Source of the DNA: a virus
DNA: 64,000 bases
IMG/VR virus record: IMGVR_UViG_3300042453_005121
Span: 86,763-150,762 of that record
Reading direction: 5' to 3' (one strand)
The position numbers were made by a program, and so were the translations under genes. Below are positions 7,738 through 22,052 of this stretch, piece by piece. The notes beneath the pieces were generated by a model. The model did no database searches and was not told the origin of the DNA. It saw only the letters and a program-made list of their open reading frames with translations. How positions within the stretch are numbered: position 1 is the first letter of the stretch; each line of letters begins with the position of its first letter.

Positions 7738-8447
7738 AAAATTTGAATCTTCTCATACGCGGGCATATAAGAAATTCTTTTGATGATGACAAATTCATCA
7801 ATCTTATACGTGCGTTCTCAGAAAGCTACAAACTAGATATATTCATACACACTTGGAACATAGTCCAGAACAACATAAGTTGGCGTCACGTTCCCGAAAT
7901 AAAAAATGACGTCAGTGAGGAACATATTCGTTTGTACTTTAAGGAGTTTGAAAAAAACATAAAGTCAATCCAGATAGATGACGACAGCAAGATAGAACAT
8001 CGCGGAAATACTTCGGGAAACATAGGTTTTACTCCGTGTCCCGTTCTTGCGTGGAAAAATATGTATTATGGTAAAATGCGTCTAGTGGATAGAGTGGCAG
8101 AAAAAGTTAATGGAAACGAAGTGGCAGTACAGACTAGATTTGATCTCCTTTCAAATAGTTTCAGTCCAGAAGTGCATGATGTAATAAGATTTTTGAAGGA
8201 AAATTATGATTCAATAGCTGAAGGCGACAACCAAGAAAAATTAAGGTTCATATGGATGCATCCATTCATAGGTATTGACAACATATACATGGCTTCAATA
8301 AGAAACATGCAGAAATTCGTAAGATACATGTATTTTGACATGGACAGAATACTAGAATTTCACAAAGAAACACGTCATCAAGAACACATAAGCTTTCACG
8401 AAAGGTTTTCGCCGTTCATAAATACACATCATAGTCTAGGCGAATGA
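7734..8447 (+). CDS. Conserved sugar-locus protein with RGHxR...IHTW motifs (putative glycosyltransferase)
   Basis: This 237-residue soluble protein opens with LLIRGHIRNSF and has an LDIFIHTW strand near residue 38, then a QTRFDLL segment. I recall RGHxR/IHTW proteins from phage and giant-virus sugar clusters, where they are treated as possible glycosyltransferases, but the function is not proven. The ATG overlaps the preceding stop (ATGA). Two earlier in-frame ATGs lie inside the upstream gene and are less likely. It overlaps the convergent DUF3431 gene by 32 bases. Confidence 0.65.
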   Translation: MKNLNLLIRGHIRNSFDDDKFINLIRAFSESYKLDIFIHTWNIVQNNISWRHVPEIKNDVSEEHIRLYFKEFEKNIKSIQIDDDSKIEHRGNTSGNIGFTPCPVLAWKNMYYGKMRLVDRVAEKVNGNEVAVQTRFDLLSNSFSPEVHDVIRFLKENYDSIAEGDNQEKLRFIWMHPFIGIDNIYMASIRNMQKFVRYMYFDMDRILEFHKETRHQEHISFHERFSPFINTHHSLGE

Positions 8448-9342
8448 TCCTGTGGGTGGCTTTTGAACCGCCACCGAGGAATGGACCGGAATATTCGTTA
8501 TCGTTCTTTTTGTAAAGTACGCATGTTGGTTTGCCAACATCATCATAAAAAGTTATTGAATCTCCAGAGGCAGACCAGAACGTCTCGTTGTGATGATGGT
8601 ACATTCCGATCTTGCCGTCCTCTCTCAATTTTATGGTTCCATAGTGCCTATTGCCGTCGGAACCACCCCAGAAACTGTAACAGTTGTGGGGTCTTTTGGA
8701 TTCGGATTTGTCCATATTGAAGATGTAATACCATAGTCTTTCGCAATAGTGTCCGCACTCAGGATTGATTGTGGCAAGTTCTTTTTGTATGAGATTTATG
8801 TATCTTGAAATATTTGATTCAAGAATAAGTTTCACAGATACTCCGAAGCAGCCGTTCCAGAATATGGGCAAAGATGTTGACATTCCGGCCCTCACGTGTT
8901 TTTCGCACCATTCTTTGACGTTGCAATTTGCCGAACTTGTTTCTCCCGCCCAACTGGGACATCTTCCCGCATTCAAGAAGTCGTAGGGATTTGACATCCT
9001 GTAGTTGTACGTGTAGTCAAGATTTTCTTCGGCCACAGCATCAATCCACCTCATTATGTTTTCTGCGTCCATTCCGTGTGGACTTCCTTGTACAAAAAAA
9101 ATGAAATCCGAAGATTCTTTGGACTTCAACTCGTCCCAACGATTGACGCAGTGCCAGATGTACGTGTGAGATTCCCTTCCGACGTTCGTCAGATAAGAAT
9201 GACACGTTTTTTCCATTGAAGAGAGATCGGGCTCTTGTTCGCTTTTTGTGTAGACAAATACATTTCCCAAAAGATTGTGTTTCAATCTCCGGACCCAGTC
9301 AATATTTTCTTTGTAGTGGGCGACTACCACGTCAAATTTCAT
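8416..9342 (-). CDS. DUF3431-type protein, putative glycosyltransferase-like
   Basis: The 308-residue product matches the DUF3431 pattern: VVVAHYKENIDWV at the N terminus, NVGRESHTYIWH near residue 55 and a hydrophobic FIFFVQGSPH strand. Proteins of this type occur in polysaccharide clusters. The last ~85 residues form a separate segment rich in Gly and aromatics (KLREDGKIGMYHHH...TFWSASG) that looks like a small beta domain. No catalytic chemistry is established. Its ATG is back to back with an ATG on the plus strand. Confidence 0.7.
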   Translation of the reverse strand: MKFDVVVAHYKENIDWVRRLKHNLLGNVFVYTKSEQEPDLSSMEKTCHSYLTNVGRESHTYIWHCVNRWDELKSKESSDFIFFVQGSPHGMDAENIMRWIDAVAEENLDYTYNYRMSNPYDFLNAGRCPSWAGETSSANCNVKEWCEKHVRAGMSTSLPIFWNGCFGVSVKLILESNISRYINLIQKELATINPECGHYCERLWYYIFNMDKSESKRPHNCYSFWGGSDGNRHYGTIKLREDGKIGMYHHHNETFWSASGDSITFYDDVGKPTCVLYKKNDNEYSGPFLGGGSKATHRIIRLDYDVYL

Positions 9343-9418
9343 GATGAAAACCCGCCTGATTTTGTTTGATGACTATAATATAGTTGAAAAAAGAGCCGTT
9401 TTTTGCTATGATGAAAGT

Positions 9419-11866
9419 ATGAAGGAAACCGTTCTCCGAATACAGAATTGCTATTCTTGGCTTTATTGCGATAAGTCAGATGTTTTGAGCGTACTTCACG
9501 AGAACATGCGGTTCAGAGAGAGGGGCTACTTCCACAGCCGTCTCTACAAACAGAAGCTCTGGGACGGGTACACCGAGTTCTTCAGCAAAAAGACGGGAAG
9601 GTTCCTCACCGGCCTGCTGCCTGAAGTGAAGGCAGCACTCACTCACATAGGCGAGGAGTACAGGATTCTTGATGAGCGGGGCGAATTTGATTTCAAATTC
9701 AATGAAATTGACGAGGATTTCCTCGGCAATGGCATAAAACTATACGATTACCAGGTTGACTTGACAAATGCGCTGATAAAGCACAAGAGGGGCGTCATAT
9801 GTGCGCCCACTGCGGCCGGTAAAGCACAGCCGCTTGATTCTCTGGTGGCGACTCCGGATGGATTTGTCCGTATGGGGGACATAAAAGCAGGCGACTTTGT
9901 ATTGACTCCCAAAGGCAAGAAGACCAAAGTTTTGGGAGTTTTTCCCCAAGGATTGAAGAAAGTTTACAAAATGCAATTCTCCAACGGAGACAGCGTGGAA
10001 TGCTGTGGTGAGCATCTCTGGAAGGTGAATGCCACATATGATCAGTGGATGGGCAAGGTATTAAATACCAACGAGATACGGAGAAGGGTCAAATGTCCGA
10101 ACGGAGCAAACAGATACAACATTGAGACGCCAAAAAACATCAGCTTCAGAAAAAGAAAAGTCACATTAGATCCTTATTTCATGGGTCTTCTCCTTGGAGA
10201 TGGTTCATTTAGGTGTCCGGGGGCGGTCACGATATCAAGTTCCGATGAAGAAATCATAGAATATGTGTCCTCATCTTTGTCGGACGGATACAGTCTGTTT
10301 TCGTGTGGCAAATTTGACTACAGAATTTCTTGTGGAAGAAGGGGCAAAGGAACTCCCAAGAACCCCTATGTGGAGTCCATAAAGAAAATGAGACTTTATG
10401 GACTCCACTCATGGAACAAATTCATACCCAAGGAGTACATGATCAATGATTTCAATACAAGACTTGCTGTGCTTCAAGGACTAATGGACACGGATGGTTA
10501 TATTGATAAAAAAGGCGGAATTTCATTTGTCAGTACTTCAAAGAAATTGACCGATGACTTGGCTTGGATTGTAAGAAGTCTTGGGGGAATTCCATATGTG
10601 TCAAAGACAATAAAGAGCTACACGTATAAGTCTGTGAAAAAACAAGGGAGGCTTGCGTTTTTGGTGAACTTCTCTTTGCCTGAGGGGATTTGTCCATTTA
10701 GACTTTCTCGCAAAAAAAACAGATTCAAGACAAAAAGAAGGCAACTCAAGAATAGAACCATCTGCGGCGTCAAATATGTCGGCAAGAAAGAATGCCAATG
10801 CATATTGGTAGAGGATGAGGATCACCTCTATATCACCGACAACTTTGTGGTTACCCACAACACCAACATAATGGTCTCCATTCTCAAGGCCTTGCCTAGC
10901 GGATGCCCAACGCTCGTGCTTGCCAACAAGAAGAGCCTTGTGGAGCAGAACTACGAGGAGATCGTCAAGTGGGGGTTTCAGAATGTAGGAAGGCTCTATG
11001 GCAAATATAAGGATCCCGGCGTCATAACCTGTGCCACTGTTCAGTCGCTACACAAGATGGAACCTCTCCTTGACAAGGTCAAGGTTCTGGTTGTCGATGA
11101 GATACACGAGAACATGAGCAAGGAGCCCAAGAAGTACTTCAACAAGATGAAGAGTTGCTCGGTCAGGGCAGCCGTGAGCGCTACTCCCTTCAAGTTCGGC
11201 GGAAAAGACCTATGCCAAAAGTGGCTCGTGAAGGGCTACTTCGGACCCTCCCTCAAGTCCAAGAGTGCCGGAGGGGTTCTCACGACAAGCCATCTGCAGG
11301 AACGGGGGATGCTCTCAAAGAGCAGGTGCATTTTCTACCCGGTGAGGGAGCCGGATCTCAAATATGAGATATACATGGATGCGGTGACGCGTGGAATAGC
11401 CGAGAACTGGCATTTCCACGAGATGATTAAGAACCTCGTCTCAAGGCTTGAGGGAAGGACGCTGATCCTTGTGGAGAGGATAGCCCAGGGGGACTCGCTT
11501 GCCTCTTTGATTCCGGGATCATTGTGGGTCCAAGGCAAAGACGACCTAGAGACAAGGAAAATGGTAATAGACAAGCTCAAGACCTCTAAAGAGCGGGTGG
11601 TTTCTATAGGAACACAGCAAATTTTCACGGCAGGAATCAATGTGATGACTCACAATGTCATAAACGCTGCTGGCGGTCAAGCCGACCACCACATCATACA
11701 GAGAGTGGGAAGAGGATTGAGAACGGCCGACGACAAGGACATCCTGAATTACTACGACTTCGTGTTTCATAATAACGACTATCTTCTGGAGCACAGCAAG
11801 AAAAGGATCAAAATACTAAAGAAAGAAGGGCATGAAATAATAATAAAAGACGATATTGACTTCTAG
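9419..11866 (+). CDS. uvsW: UvsW-like DNA helicase interrupted by an intein
   Basis: This superfamily 2 helicase rewinds and branch-migrates DNA in T4 recombination and origin control. Walker A (APTAAGK/T) is split by an intein; DEIH, SATPF and QRVGRGLR follow. Aligning the N-terminal WDG motif with T4 UvsW puts the T4 Met1 next to the ATG at 9419, so I prefer this start to the in-frame ATG at 9341, which overlaps the divergent gene's start. A TATAATA sequence lies at 9374-9380. Without the 346-residue intein the protein is about 469 residues, against 503 in T4. Confidence 0.93.
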   Translation: MKETVLRIQNCYSWLYCDKSDVLSVLHENMRFRERGYFHSRLYKQKLWDGYTEFFSKKTGRFLTGLLPEVKAALTHIGEEYRILDERGEFDFKFNEIDEDFLGNGIKLYDYQVDLTNALIKHKRGVICAPTAAGKAQPLDSLVATPDGFVRMGDIKAGDFVLTPKGKKTKVLGVFPQGLKKVYKMQFSNGDSVECCGEHLWKVNATYDQWMGKVLNTNEIRRRVKCPNGANRYNIETPKNISFRKRKVTLDPYFMGLLLGDGSFRCPGAVTISSSDEEIIEYVSSSLSDGYSLFSCGKFDYRISCGRRGKGTPKNPYVESIKKMRLYGLHSWNKFIPKEYMINDFNTRLAVLQGLMDTDGYIDKKGGISFVSTSKKLTDDLAWIVRSLGGIPYVSKTIKSYTYKSVKKQGRLAFLVNFSLPEGICPFRLSRKKNRFKTKRRQLKNRTICGVKYVGKKECQCILVEDEDHLYITDNFVVTHNTNIMVSILKALPSGCPTLVLANKKSLVEQNYEEIVKWGFQNVGRLYGKYKDPGVITCATVQSLHKMEPLLDKVKVLVVDEIHENMSKEPKKYFNKMKSCSVRAAVSATPFKFGGKDLCQKWLVKGYFGPSLKSKSAGGVLTTSHLQERGMLSKSRCIFYPVREPDLKYEIYMDAVTRGIAENWHFHEMIKNLVSRLEGRTLILVERIAQGDSLASLIPGSLWVQGKDDLETRKMVIDKLKTSKERVVSIGTQQIFTAGINVMTHNVINAAGGQADHHIIQRVGRGLRTADDKDILNYYDFVFHNNDYLLEHSKKRIKILKKEGHEIIIKDDIDF
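9824..10861 (+). mobile_element. Class 3-like intein with LAGLIDADG endonuclease, in UvsW Walker A
   Basis: This 346-residue in-frame insertion lies between Lys and Thr of the P-loop. It begins with Ala (AQPLDSLVATPDG), not Cys or Ser, and ends VVTHN before a Thr+1. The class 3 W-C-T set is visible: Trp66 two residues after the block B His64, Cys326 in block F (QCILV) and Thr344 in block G. Two LAGLIDADG helices are intact (GLLLGDGSF about 121-129; LQGLMDTDGYI about 218-227), so homing activity is plausible. Boundaries follow from the flanking helicase residues. Confidence 0.9.
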
Positions 11867-12132
11867 TTGTCTCCTATATCTTTTATCAGTTCGGAAATCT
11901 TTATTCCGTCGCTTATTTTTTTGACTATTGATCCGTAACTTCCCATGCCGTCATTGGTTTTTTTCACCACGCCGAGGTTCTTCAGATTCTTGATTATATC
12001 CGGTCCGAAATCCTTTGTGTTTTTGCCGAGTAGGTAGTTTCTCTCATCAGACGTAAGTTCACCTCCGGAGTTCAGTACTCCTAGGATGGCGTCGGAAACC
12101 TCTTTTCTTTCCATCCATGTCAAAAAACGCAT
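11863..12132 (-). CDS. Small protein with capsid-targeting-like N terminus
   Basis: The 89-residue product begins MRFLTWMERKE, a weaker match to the F-x-x-W-[LM]-x-E N terminus of its neighbours. The rest is charged and helical with no recognised family; residues 25-60 (SDERNYLLGK...IIKNLKNLG) could form a small winged-helix-like fold, which is a guess. A GGAGG stands nine bases upstream of the ATG. It converges on uvsW (3-base overlap). Its first ~50 bases overlap upstream codons of the divergent gene only if that gene used an earlier start. Confidence 0.6.
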   Translation of the reverse strand: MRFLTWMERKEVSDAILGVLNSGGELTSDERNYLLGKNTKDFGPDIIKNLKNLGVVKKTNDGMGSYGSIVKKISDGIKISELIKDIGDN

Positions 12133-12151
12133 GAAACATGACCTCCAGAAC

Positions 12152-12158
12152 TATATAT
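12152..12158 (+). promoter_or_regulatory. TATATAT box before a capsid-targeting-like gene
   Basis: TATATAT ends five bases before the ATG at 12164. No Shine-Dalgarno sequence lies between them, so either translation is leaderless or the box is coincidental AT richness. Confidence 0.3.
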
Positions 12159-12163
12159 CCATC

Positions 12164-12964
12164 ATGGGAACTTTCAAAGAATGGCTTATAAACGAGAAGT
12201 CCGACATCTTCGGATTTGAAAAACCTAGAGGGAAACAAACGCCCGAAGACTCGTATGACGGGCCAATAATACCCATAAAGCCAGAAATTTTGATAGAGAC
12301 CATGATGAAAGAGACCCTGCGGGGCCAAGAGCCGTTCTCGGCCTTTGCTGATCAAATTCAATGGGGAAGAACTACAGGAGCCATGAGGATGGTCATAAGT
12401 CCTCTTGGGTCGTTCAAGAGCATAATAAGAAAGATGCAACTTGATTTGGAAGGAAAAGAAACATGGGTTTGCAAGTCAATAATTCCCTACAAAGATTTGA
12501 TGCACGCCAACAAGAAGTTTGACGAGAACTTCGCCATGGACCTTTTTGAAAAGATTGAACAGATAGGATCACTTCAAATAGACACTCCCCAAGCCGAATA
12601 CAAGGGACTCAGGAATTTGACTGTATCTTTGGCCTCGCGCTGTAGGAGAAAAGACATCATGCCGGAGATATTCATATTCTCTGGAGTCAAGGAGATCAAA
12701 AAGGACGAGAATTATCTTATTGAGTTTGATTTGCGAGGACAGGGAGTTGAAGCCCCCGGATCGGCAAGAGTAGAGCGTTTCGTCATAGACATGAGCTACA
12801 ATCCCAAGACCGGAATGATCAAGAGTTTCGGACATGACATACAGTCCCCCACGAGGGGTCACGTTTGGTATCCTCAGCCTTCGGAGTGGGAAGAACTTTT
12901 CTCTAATGGACAAGATGCCAAGGAAATAGTAGAGACAATAGGAGCGGCATTGAGCACGTATTGA
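12164..12964 (+). CDS. Putative packaged head protein, unknown fold
   Basis: The 266-residue product starts MGTFKEWLINEKS, fitting the capsid-targeting pattern with an I-N-E cleavage site. The frame extends 26 codons upstream, but the recurring N terminus fixes this ATG. The remainder is a mixed alpha/beta sequence without motifs I recognise (segments FIFSGVKEI and IEFDLRGQG look like strands). It heads a three-gene operon with the 53-residue gene and the receiver-domain gene, separated by two bases and a GTGA overlap. Confidence 0.65.
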   Translation: MGTFKEWLINEKSDIFGFEKPRGKQTPEDSYDGPIIPIKPEILIETMMKETLRGQEPFSAFADQIQWGRTTGAMRMVISPLGSFKSIIRKMQLDLEGKETWVCKSIIPYKDLMHANKKFDENFAMDLFEKIEQIGSLQIDTPQAEYKGLRNLTVSLASRCRRKDIMPEIFIFSGVKEIKKDENYLIEFDLRGQGVEAPGSARVERFVIDMSYNPKTGMIKSFGHDIQSPTRGHVWYPQPSEWEELFSNGQDAKEIVETIGAALSTY

Positions 12965-12966
12965 AT

Positions 12967-13128
12967 ATGGGATTCAGACAATGGCTTGAAGTGATGGGAT
13001 CGGTCGGAGCAATAGTATCTTGCAAGGATTTGAAGAATCCTAATTTTCAAATACAAGGGGCACTTTCAAATCTTGGGTGCGTGAAGAAAGAAAAGACGGC
13101 GAAGATGCGATTCGGAGGAAAGAAGTGA
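12967..13128 (+). CDS. 53-residue protein with capsid-targeting-like N terminus
   Basis: This short gene begins two bases after the previous stop and encodes MGFRQWLEVMGS followed by a basic tail (KKEKTAKMRFGGKK). The F-R-x-W-L-E start matches its neighbours, although no clean hydrophobic-x-E cut site follows. Its end carries the GGAGG used by the next gene and overlaps that start. Small, basic and N-terminally tagged is also the profile of T4 internal proteins. Confidence 0.6.
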   Translation: MGFRQWLEVMGSVGAIVSCKDLKNPNFQIQGALSNLGCVKKEKTAKMRFGGKK

Positions 13129-13649
13129 AAAAAGACACGTCCAACCAAACGAACTTAAAAAATGCTATAGTGGACATAGCAAAAAGCCTAGAGTCTGTAT
13201 TCAAGAAGTACAGCAGACAAACTCGATCCAAGGCGTGGGAAAAAGTTACAGGAAAAGATGGAGAGAAGGAGATGAAGAAGATAATCAATGATCCATCAAG
13301 GCCGATAAATACATTCCAAAAATTGGCCACCCAAAAGGAGTCAAGCCAAATCGGAATCAAGGTGTGGTTGGACGACGTTCGTCCCGTTCCGGAAGGATTT
13401 GATTTGTGGGTTAAAAATTCCAAAGAGGCAATTGAAGCTTTGAAAAAAGGAGGAGTTTCTTTGATATCCTTGGATCACGATCTCGGAGAAGAGTCCGGTA
13501 CGGGCTATGACGTGGCCAAGTTCATAGAAGAGATGGCTTTCAGAGGCGATATGAGTCCTATGGAAATAAGGGTTCATTCTGCAAACCCGGTCGGAGCAAT
13601 GAATATGATGAGATGCGTGAAAAACGCCAGAAAGTTCTGGGCTGTTTAG
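13125..13649 (+). CDS. Cyclic-phosphate-processing receiver-like (cREC) domain protein
   Basis: The 174-residue product has an N-terminal helical basic half and a C-terminal receiver-like domain (about 88-174): VWLDDVRPVP, then ISLDHDLGE, TGYDVAKFIEE and EIRVHSANP. LDDxRP and LDHDLG are the conserved acidic blocks of the cREC family found in prokaryotic conflict and phage contexts. I chose the GTG at 13125 because a perfect GGAGG lies six bases upstream and it overlaps the preceding stop (GTGA). A longer frame from 13077 would begin inside the upstream gene. Enzymatic activity is predicted for the family, not shown. Confidence 0.8.
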   Translation: MKKDTSNQTNLKNAIVDIAKSLESVFKKYSRQTRSKAWEKVTGKDGEKEMKKIINDPSRPINTFQKLATQKESSQIGIKVWLDDVRPVPEGFDLWVKNSKEAIEALKKGGVSLISLDHDLGEESGTGYDVAKFIEEMAFRGDMSPMEIRVHSANPVGAMNMMRCVKNARKFWAV

Positions 13650-14905
13650 ATTTCAACCAGACCGGGAAATCTCTGGCCGTTTTCGTCCTTCAGCGCCACA
13701 AGGTAGGCATAGACGACTGGGATGTTATTGTCCTTCCACCATTTGCTCGGATATCCCGTCTCCAGCCTGTAGTTCTGGAATCTTGTCTTGGTGTTTCTGA
13801 TGTATCTCGCTTGATTGCGTCGGGTGTAGTACCAGAAACTGTTTTGGTTCCAGAATGAAACATGGGTGGGGTCTTGAAAAGCTCCCCTTCCGTCGGTGGA
13901 AGGAACTTCTATGAATGCCCATCCGCCATGAGCAAGAACCCTGTGGATTTCGCTCATGGTTCGAATTGGATCCTTGAGATGCTCTATTACGTGGCTGGCG
14001 TTGACCACATAGCAGGAATTGTCTTCCATGGGTATGCCCTCGTTAAGATCGCACTTTATTTCTCCGTCCTGTTGATCTATGGTCGTGTATCCAGGTCTTC
14101 CGTCTATGCCGCCCCCTATGTCTATCATTTTCAATCCTTTGATCTGGGCGTCTCTCTCGGCGAGTTTCTGTGCCCATTTGTTCCGCATCTGCAGGGTGTT
14201 TTTTTGTATTTCGGCGCTTCTTTCCAACCATGTATTTTTGCCGTATATCCTGTAGACGTACAGAGGCTCATTCACATGCAGAAATTTGGTTTCCAAGTAG
14301 GTTTTAATCATTAGGTCCTGATCATCTAGGACATGGAGATTTGGATCATGACCTCCTATTTTTTTGTAAATTGATTTTCTCCAAGACCTGACGTGGTCGG
14401 GAGAATACCATATGAATGACAATGAATGACTTGTGGGTTGAAACGATCTTGGCACCCACAATTCTTTTTCTCTGAACTTGAATTTATAATGTTTCCAACC
14501 ATTGTCTGAGGAATACGGGATGAATTTATCTTCGTGGTGAAATTTTGCATTGTCGGAGAATACGAATCCGACATCATTGTTCTTTTCATATTTCTCACTC
14601 AATACTTGGAGACAATTCTCCAGAAGTATGTCGTCATGGTCCACCTCAACAAGCACGTCCCCGACGCCTAATGAAAATGCCTTGTTCTTGTGGTAGCCCA
14701 CATTTTCATTTTTTGAATTGTCGGTGTATATTTTTACTCTTTCGTCATACTTTAAAAAAGAAAGGTGGTCCAACGAAGCAGACCCATTGATCCATATAAC
14801 CCACTCCCAATTGCTATAAGTTTGATTTTTTATTGAATCATACAATTCAATTATATAGTCGGTGTTCTTGTGTGTGGGGGTTATTAGTGAAAATTTTATA
14901 CTCAC
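13646..14905 (-). CDS. GT2 glycosyltransferase fused to SAM-dependent methyltransferase
   Basis: This is a 419-residue two-domain enzyme. Residues 1-~230 are a GT-A fold: FSLITPTHKNTDYI at the N terminus, VEVDHDD as the DxD metal/donor motif, and LDDQDL as the ED-like catalytic motif. Residues ~255-419 are a small class I methyltransferase: MIDIGGG (SAM loop), NASHVIEHLKDP and EIHRVLAHGGWAFIEVP. Such fusions add and cap a sugar in one polypeptide. The start is GTG, six bases after a TATAAT. It converges on the cREC gene with a 4-base overlap. Confidence 0.85.
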   Translation of the reverse strand: MSIKFSLITPTHKNTDYIIELYDSIKNQTYSNWEWVIWINGSASLDHLSFLKYDERVKIYTDNSKNENVGYHKNKAFSLGVGDVLVEVDHDDILLENCLQVLSEKYEKNNDVGFVFSDNAKFHHEDKFIPYSSDNGWKHYKFKFREKELWVPRSFQPTSHSLSFIWYSPDHVRSWRKSIYKKIGGHDPNLHVLDDQDLMIKTYLETKFLHVNEPLYVYRIYGKNTWLERSAEIQKNTLQMRNKWAQKLAERDAQIKGLKMIDIGGGIDGRPGYTTIDQQDGEIKCDLNEGIPMEDNSCYVVNASHVIEHLKDPIRTMSEIHRVLAHGGWAFIEVPSTDGRGAFQDPTHVSFWNQNSFWYYTRRNQARYIRNTKTRFQNYRLETGYPSKWWKDNNIPVVYAYLVALKDENGQRFPGLVEI

Positions 14906-14911
14906 ATAAAC

Positions 14912-14940
14912 ATTATAGCATAGACAAAATCATTTGTGAA
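14912..14940 (-). promoter_or_regulatory. Sigma70-like promoter TTCACA-17-TATAAT
   Basis: On the minus strand TTCACA (14935-14940) and TATAAT (14912-14917) are 17 bases apart, upstream of the glycosyltransferase-methyltransferase gene. The GTG follows six bases after the -10 box, so the message would be leaderless or start within the first codons. Confidence 0.45.
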
Positions 14941-14958
14941 CCATGTATTCAAAGTACT

Positions 14959-16998
14959 TCAATCGGATATTACGGTTATGGTTTCGTAAGTCACCATTAA
15001 TTGTCCACCTTGACAAGAAACATCGGTAACCACCTGTATTGTTGTGGTGTTTCCAGGTGGTCCTTGATCACCTTGTATGCCCTGTGCTCCATCGCCCTGA
15101 TGGCCTTGGTCGCCCTGATGGCCTTGGTCGCCCTGATGGCCTTGGTCGCCCTGATGGCCTTGGTCGCCTTGATCGCCTTGATGGCCTTGATCGCCTTGGT
15201 CGCCTTGATGTCCTTGGTCTCCACTTGAACCTTGGTCTCCACTTGAACCTTGGTCGCCTTGATGGCCTTGGTCGCCTTGATGGCCTTGGTCGCCTTGATG
15301 TCCTTGGTCGCCTTGATGTCCTTGGTCGCCTTGATGGCCTTGGTCGCCTTGATGGCCTTGGTCGCCTTGATGTCCTTGGTCGCCTTGATGTCCTTGGTCG
15401 CCTTGATGTCCTTGGTCGCCTTGATGGCCTTGGTCGCCTTGATGGCCTTGGTCGCCTTGATGGCCTTGGTCGCCCTGATATCCTGTTCCTTGGTCTCCCT
15501 GTGGACCCTCCGATCCTTGTGGGCCTAATTGGCCTTCAATCCCAGGAATGCCTTGATGCCCTTGTTCACCCTTATATCCTTGGTCACCTTGTGATCCTTG
15601 ATCACCTTGTGAGCCTTGATCACCCTGTGAACCTTGGTCTCCACTTGAACCTTGTTCGCCTTGTGAACCTTGTTCGCCTTGTGGACCTTGCTCGCCTTGT
15701 GAACCTTGAGCTCCGTCTGGTGGTCCTTGGGGACCTATATCGCCTTGGTCACCTTGATGTCCTTGGTCACCTTGATGGCCTTGATCTCCCTGATAGCCTT
15801 GATCTCCCTGATAGCCTTGATCTCCCTGATGGCCTTGATCGCCTTGGTCACCTTGTGAGCCTTGGTCACCTTGTGAGCCTTGGTCACCTTGTGAGCCTTG
15901 GTCACCTTGTGAACCTTGGTCACCTTGCGAACCTTGAGCTCCGTCTGGTGGTCCTTGGGGACCTATATCACCTTGATGTCCTTGGTCACCCTGTGAACCT
16001 TGGTCACCCTGTGAACCTTGGTCACCCTGTGAACCTTGGTCACCCTGTGAACCTTGGTCACCCTGTGAACCTTGGTCACCTTGTGAACCTTGGTCACCTT
16101 GTGAACCTTGGTCACCTTGTGAACCTTGGTCACCTTGTGAACCTTGGTCACCTTGTGAACCTTGGTCACCTTGTGAACCTTGGTCACCTTGTGAACCTTG
16201 GTCACCCTGATGTCCTTGGTCACCCTGATGTCCTTGATCGCCCTGATGTCCTTGATCGCCCTGATGTCCTTGGTCACCCTGTGAACCTTGGTCACCCTGT
16301 GAACCTTGGTCACCCTGTGAACCTTGGTCACCCTGTGAACCTTGGTCACCCTGATGTCCTTGGTCACCCTGATGTCCTTGGTCACCCTGATGTCCTTGAT
16401 CGCCCTGATGTCCTTGATCGCCCTGATGTCCTTGGTCGCCCTGATGTCCTTGATCGCCCTGATGTCCTTGGTCACCTTGATGTCCTTGATCGCCCTGATA
16501 TCCTTGATCGCCCTGATATCCTTGATCGCCCTGATATCCTTGGTCACCCTGATGTCCTTGATCGCCCTGATGTCCTTGATCGCCCTGATGTCCTTGATCG
16601 CCCTGATATCCTTGATCGCCCTGATATCCTTGGTCACCTTGATATCCTTGATCGCCCTGATATCCTTGGTCACCTTGATGTCCTTGGTCGCCTTGATGGC
16701 CTGCTCCCTGATATCCTTGGTCACCTTGATGTCCTTGGTCACCTTGATGTCCTTGGTCACCTTGATGTCCTTGGTCACCTTGATGTCCTTGGTCACCCTG
16801 TGAACCTTGGTCACCCTGTGAACCTTGGTCACCCTGTGAACCTTGGTCGCCCTGATGTCCTTGGTCGCCCTGATGTCCTTGGTCGCCCTGATGTCCTTGG
16901 TCGCCCTGATGTCCTTGATGGCCCTGATGGCCCTGATGTCCTTGAGGGGCTGGGGGTAATAATTCAATTATTTCGGTTACCGTAACGCAGTTAGCCAT
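14959..16998 (-). CDS. Collagen-like Gly-X-Y repeat protein (phage appendage or fibre)
   Basis: The 679-residue protein is almost entirely Gly-X-Y triplets, mostly GDQ, GHQ, GSQ and GYQ, from about residue 17 to 645. A short unique head ([19 protein letters not shown]) and a C-terminal beta-rich cap ([18 protein letters not shown]) flank it. Proline is rare, unlike animal collagen; a [10 protein letters not shown] block occurs twice and a GAG or GTG slip breaks the register in places. Collagen-like segments are known in phage fibres, where they trimerise. AAGGA precedes the ATG. It follows the LamG adhesin in one operon. Confidence 0.85.
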   Translation of the reverse strand: MANCVTVTEIIELLPPAPQGHQGHQGHQGHQGDQGHQGDQGHQGDQGHQGDQGSQGDQGSQGDQGSQGDQGHQGDQGHQGDQGHQGDQGHQGDQGYQGAGHQGDQGHQGDQGYQGDQGYQGDQGYQGDQGYQGDQGHQGDQGHQGDQGHQGDQGYQGDQGYQGDQGYQGDQGHQGDQGHQGDQGHQGDQGHQGDQGHQGDQGHQGDQGHQGDQGHQGDQGSQGDQGSQGDQGSQGDQGSQGDQGHQGDQGHQGDQGHQGDQGHQGDQGSQGDQGSQGDQGSQGDQGSQGDQGSQGDQGSQGDQGSQGDQGSQGDQGSQGDQGSQGDQGSQGDQGSQGDQGHQGDIGPQGPPDGAQGSQGDQGSQGDQGSQGDQGSQGDQGSQGDQGDQGHQGDQGYQGDQGYQGDQGHQGDQGHQGDQGDIGPQGPPDGAQGSQGEQGPQGEQGSQGEQGSSGDQGSQGDQGSQGDQGSQGDQGYKGEQGHQGIPGIEGQLGPQGSEGPQGDQGTGYQGDQGHQGDQGHQGDQGHQGDQGHQGDQGHQGDQGHQGDQGHQGDQGHQGDQGHQGDQGHQGDQGHQGDQGHQGDQGSSGDQGSSGDQGHQGDQGDQGHQGDQGDQGHQGDQGHQGDQGHQGDQGHQGDGAQGIQGDQGPPGNTTTIQVVTDVSCQGGQLMVTYETITVISD
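15091..16945 (-). repeat. 18-bp tandem repeat array encoding GDQGxQ
   Basis: About 1.85 kb of near-identical 18-base units (two collagen triplets each) with third-base and one-codon variants. The unit is a multiple of three with no stop triplet in several frames, so both strands remain open for over 600 codons. Such arrays change copy number by slippage and recombination and are prone to assembly collapse. Confidence 0.9.
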
Positions 16999-17015
16999 AT
17001 GATTCCTTATCTAGT

Positions 17016-22048
<5,033 letters not shown>

Positions 22049-22052
<4 letters not shown>

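Noticed and set aside
9341-9418. UvsW start at the upstream ATG (9341)
   Set aside because: It would overlap the divergent gene's start codon, and alignment of the WDG motif with T4 UvsW places the first residue at the 9419 ATG.
15039-16985. Long plus-strand open frame (648 codons) opposite the collagen-like gene
   Set aside because: It arises because an 18-bp repeat without stop triplets is open on both strands. It has no ribosome site or recognisable product; the minus strand has unique ends, a good start and Gly-X-Y periodicity.
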